From a virus, in IMG/VR virus record IMGVR_UViG_3300026078_000050, positions 1 to 39,850 of that record: 39,850 bases of DNA; one strand, given 5' to 3'. The number at the start of each line of letters is the position of its first letter. Position 1 is the stretch's first letter. Below, piece after piece: positions 38,024 to 39,850 of this stretch. Position numbers and translations under genes: made by a program. The notes under the pieces were generated by a model. The model saw only the letters and a list, made by a program, of their open reading frames with translations, was not told the origin of the DNA and ran no database searches.

Positions 38024-38064
38024 GCCTGCTCCGCGCCCAGCACGGCGCGGGGCAGGCCTTTTTC
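38024..38064 (+). terminator. Intrinsic terminator reading rightward
   Basis: 14-bp stem GCCTGCTCCGCGCC (38024-38037) / GGCGCGGGGCAGGC (38044-38057) with one G-U pair, a 6-nt loop and a CTTTTTC tail (38058-38064). The U tract follows only on the plus strand, so it terminates rightward transcription, opposite to the surrounding early genes. Confidence 0.75.
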
Positions 38065-38121
38065 GTGGGGGTGGAACACCGGCGAGGCGGAGGGTCGAGG
38101 GGGGAGAGCCCCGCCGGCTGA

Positions 38122-38496
38122 TCAGGAGGCCTTGCGCTTCGCGCGGGCCTTCGCCGACTTCAGGGCGAGGGCGAGGAAGTAGGCCTTCCTCGCGTGCTGT
38201 GCCCGGAGTGCTCGCTCGGCCGGGTCGAGCTGTCCGTCCGGATCGACCTGGCGTTCGAAGCGGTCCAGGAACGCCTTCGTGCCCGGCGCCGTGCGCGCGG
38301 TCCGGTCGGTGGTGTTCGCCCAGCTGGTGTGAACTGCGACGCGAGCGGCGAGGGACCGCTGCTCCTGGCTCCGCACACGCGGGCTCGACCTGGTCGGCCG
38401 AGGCGGCGCAACGGGCCGCTCGGGGCGAGGGTGGGTCGTCGGGTACGCCGGACGCGTGGGCGGCGGCGGGGTCGAATCCGGCTGAGGTGATGTCAC
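38122..38496 (-). CDS. Conserved actinomycete protein, 124 aa
   Basis: 124 aa from a GTG at 38496. Pro-rich disordered N-terminus (1-45), then a strongly conserved C-terminal block: VAVHTSWANTTDRTARTAPG, DRFERQVDPDGQLDPAERAL and ARKAYFLALALKSAKARAKR. This pattern is widespread in actinomycete genomes and integrated elements, where it is uncharacterised. Overlaps the HTH gene by GTGA, so it is co-expressed with the regulator at the head of the early operon. Confidence 0.78.
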   Translation of the reverse strand: MTSPQPDSTPPPPTRPAYPTTHPRPERPVAPPRPTRSSPRVRSQEQRSLAARVAVHTSWANTTDRTARTAPGTKAFLDRFERQVDPDGQLDPAERALRAQHARKAYFLALALKSAKARAKRKAS

Positions 38497-38726
38497 GCGG
38501 CCACGTCCTCGCGCTCGATCAACTGCGTCGTCGGCACCTCAAGGACTCGGGCAATCCTCGTGAGGGACTCCCAGGTGGTGCGAGGACTGAATCCGCATTC
38601 GAGGTTGTAGATGGTGACCCAGGCGAGCTCGGCGCGTTCAGCGAGCGTGCGCCGGGTCATGCCCTTCTCTACTCGTGCGGCCGTGATCTCGGTTCCCCGA
38701 GGCTTCGGGCCTGGAACTTTCGCCAT
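38493..38726 (-). CDS. Small XRE-family HTH regulator
   Basis: 77 aa from the ATG at 38726 (GTG at 38735 also possible). Complete Cro/CI-type HTH at about residues 12-70: ITAARVEKGMTRRTLAERAE, LAWVTIYNLECGFSPRT, SLTRIARVLEVPTTQLIE. First gene of the leftward early operon, facing the plus-strand HTH gene at 38834 across 98-107 bp with repeated operators, one of which overlaps its own start. Likely autoregulated early switch protein (Cro- or CI-like). Confidence 0.88.
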   Translation of the reverse strand: MAKVPGPKPRGTEITAARVEKGMTRRTLAERAELAWVTIYNLECGFSPRTTWESLTRIARVLEVPTTQLIEREDVAA

Positions 38727-38734
38727 GCAGAGCA

Positions 38735-38810
38735 CTCTAGGACTCTATAGGACTCTTGACAAGCCTCAATAAGTCACGAGTTAATGTCTAGGGCCGATAG
38801 AGTCCTAGAG
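38735..38810. promoter_or_regulatory. Mirror-image operators of the early switch
   Basis: CTCTAGGACTCTAT (38735-38748) and its exact reverse complement (38797-38810) face each other 62 bp apart centre to centre. A second TAGGACTCT (38748-38756) repeats the first (38738-38746) at a 10-bp step. Each copy contains TAG-N4-CTA symmetry. They flank the promoters of two divergent HTH genes. Confidence 0.75.
38756..38787 (+). promoter_or_regulatory. Candidate rightward promoter
   Basis: TTGACA at 38756-38761 is a consensus -35; an AT-rich GAGTTAATGT region (38778-38787) could hold the -10 at an 18-20 bp spacing. The -35 abuts the TAGGACTCT repeat and the start site would fall before the 38797-38810 operator, so it could be repressed by its own product. 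Confidence 0.5.
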
Positions 38811-38833
38811 AACTTTCACGGTAGGGGGATGAC

Positions 38834-39355
38834 ATGCGACACGTCCGAAGGATCAGCAGGTCAAGACCCAAATGCCGCGTAGACAGCGCCCGGCCAGTCG
38901 GCCATGCTGTCCATGTGGCCGAAAGAGACCTAAAGAGGTCGCGACTACGGAGCGGGGTCCTCTCTGCGCGCGAACGACTCCAGGTCACCCAGGAGCAGTT
39001 CGCCACCCGTGCCGGCTTGAGTCTGAAGACCGTGCAGCGCGTTGAGCTGGCGACGGCCACGCCCCGCGCGCACACCTTCGTTGGCCTCGACACTGGCGCC
39101 GGATGGGAGCCAGGGAGTGCCCGCGCGCTGTACGAGACCGGCCAGGAACCGACTCTCGCGGCCGGCCCGTGGACGGCGGTGCTGTCTGACGAGAAGATCA
39201 TCGCGATGGACAGTCGCGGTCTCGCCGATCACTACATCAGGACCGAGCGCGAATACGGCAGCGACGCGGCCGAGGACTGGCTGTTTCACGCGATCGTGGT
39301 CCGGCGCGACGCTCGACGCGCGGCCGGGCGCACTTTGGCCGCCGACGGGTCCTAA
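38834..39355 (+). CDS. HTH regulator of the divergent switch
   Basis: 173 aa. AGGGGG ribosome-binding site 5 nt before the ATG at 38834. After a basic, poorly conserved N-terminus (1-40), an XRE-type HTH lies at about 44-85 (ERLQVTQEQFATRAGLSLKT, VQRVELATATPRAHTF); the rest is helical (GLADHYIRTEREYGSDAAED). It runs away from the early operon and shares the mirror-image operators with the small XRE gene, so the pair resembles a CI/Cro switch. Which one is the repressor of lysogeny cannot be told from sequence; the larger one is more CI-like. Confidence 0.8.
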   Translation: MRHVRRISRSRPKCRVDSARPVGHAVHVAERDLKRSRLRSGVLSARERLQVTQEQFATRAGLSLKTVQRVELATATPRAHTFVGLDTGAGWEPGSARALYETGQEPTLAAGPWTAVLSDEKIIAMDSRGLADHYIRTEREYGSDAAEDWLFHAIVVRRDARRAAGRTLAADGS

Positions 39356-39521
39356 TTCGGTCACCTTGCGTGGTTTGCTACCGCCAGGTTGGGCCAGGTA
39401 GGTGGCATCTAACGGACATCGCTGGTGCGTTCGGATGATATGCGCCGACTGGCATGCGATCGGTTCGCGATTATTCCAAGATGGCGCGGGGGACTACTCC
39501 AAACAGTCCAATGGAGGGACC

Positions 39522-39788
39522 ATGCGTCGTGATTTCCCGTCAAGACGTGCGCGAACACTCGCCTGGGCGGCCGGCCTGCTGACCGTCGCCGCCCACGCCG
39601 TCATCTACGGCCTCGCCCACACCCCGCCCGGCTTCTTCAGCCTCCACCTCGCCGCCGGCCTCGCCATCCTGATCGTGGCCCGTGACCACCGCGAAGCCGC
39701 CGACCGCCGGGCCGCCTTCGACGCCGGCCGCGGCGAGAACATTGCCGGCCAGATCGACCGCCTCGAGCAGCGCATCGACAGAACCTGA
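39522..39788 (+). CDS. Two-span membrane protein, 88 aa
   Basis: 88 aa from the ATG at 39522, with a GGAGGG ribosome-binding site. Two hydrophobic spans (about 12-30 and 36-53) and a charged helical tail (DHREAADRRAAFDAGRGENI). It follows the HTH gene after 166 bp in which I see no gene or clear signal. It could be co-expressed in the lysogen. Function unknown; superinfection exclusion is one option for such proteins. Confidence 0.72.
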   Translation: MRRDFPSRRARTLAWAAGLLTVAAHAVIYGLAHTPPGFFSLHLAAGLAILIVARDHREAADRRAAFDAGRGENIAGQIDRLEQRIDRT

Positions 39789-39791
39789 AAA

Positions 39792-39828
39792 GGGCGTCGG
39801 GAAGGGAGGGGAAAGCGCAGAGACGCCC
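39792..39828 (+). terminator. Truncated hairpin at the window end
   Basis: GGGCGTC (39792-39798) pairs with GACGCCC (39822-39828), just after the stop at 39788; the 3' arm runs into the terminal C run where a U tract would be expected. Confidence 0.5.
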
Positions 39829-39850
39829 CCCCCCCCCCCCCCCCCCCCCC
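39826..39850. other. Terminal poly-C run (probable artefact)
   Basis: 25 consecutive C residues to the last base. No biological element of this composition is known in such a setting; it begins within the hairpin's 3' arm and looks like a contig-end artefact (poly-G reads) rather than genome sequence. Confidence 0.8.

Noticed and set aside
38788-39201. Minus-strand frame opposite the HTH gene at 38834-39355.
   Set aside because: No family, no ribosome-binding site, and it would cover the operator/promoter region; the plus-strand gene has a good ribosome-binding site and an HTH.
39402-39521. GTG-start extension of the membrane protein at 39522-39788.
   Set aside because: The ATG at 39522 has a GGAGGG ribosome-binding site at good spacing, and the extension shows no coding character.
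1-39850. CRISPR arrays, insertion sequences, rRNA and tRNA genes.
   Set aside because: No regularly spaced repeats, no transposase motif and no rRNA/tRNA sequence were seen in the window.

Overview
The window is about 70% G+C. It carries GTG starts, dense GTGA/ATGA/TGATG start-stop overlaps and an XRE(DUF5753)/DUF397 regulator pair, all typical of a high-G+C actinomycete (Pseudonocardiaceae or Streptomyces-like; the genus cannot be fixed from sequence alone). Almost all of it is one temperate siphovirus of the HK97/Phage_min_cap2 type. Because the integrase is at the left edge and the early repressor-like switch at the right edge, I read it as an integrated prophage (or a contig opened near attP). 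The attachment site would lie just outside or at the two window edges. The last 25 bases are a pure C run starting inside a terminator-like hairpin, which looks like a contig-end artefact.

Layout. 0-1 kb: tyrosine integrase (minus). 1.1-4.2 kb: an accessory block of small plus-strand genes (membrane peptides, zinc-type and acidic small proteins, a membrane-anchored protein) and a minus-strand XRE/DUF397 pair, separated by strong hairpins; this looks like lysogenic cargo. 4.3-6.6 kb (minus): lysis cassette with holin, GH25 lysozyme, a membrane-anchored collagen-like protein and a second holin-like protein. 6.6-15.2 kb: tail genes (receptor-binding/minor tail proteins, Dit-like protein, tape measure, frameshifted tail-assembly chaperones, major tail protein with a C-terminal IPT/TIG domain). 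15.2-23.2 kb: neck, capsid, scaffold, MuF-like protein and portal. 23.2-24.9 kb: small genes, including a probable Acb2-type anti-CBASS sponge. 24.9-26.8 kb: large and small terminase. 26.76-27.08 kb: structured non-coding interval, candidate late promoter/cos region. 27.1-38.7 kb (minus): early operon of tightly overlapping genes, including a D12 adenine methylase, a LuxR-type HTH protein, an HNH nuclease, a Rad52-like single-strand annealing protein, a small lipoprotein and many small zinc-binding or unknown proteins. 38.5-39.4 kb: two divergent HTH regulators facing a shared operator region. 39.5-39.8 kb: a two-pass membrane protein.

How it fits together. The divergent HTH pair near 38.8 kb is the likely lysis/lysogeny or early switch controlling leftward early transcription. 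The early genes supply recombination and methylation. A second leftward unit from the 26.8 kb interval runs through packaging, head, tail and lysis genes. The integrase and cargo block are expressed separately behind terminators. The points I would follow up first are the Acb2-like protein at 24455-24778, the helically phased GGAAC operator array at 2637-2685, the mirror-image operators at 38735-38810, and the collagen-like protein inside the lysis cassette.
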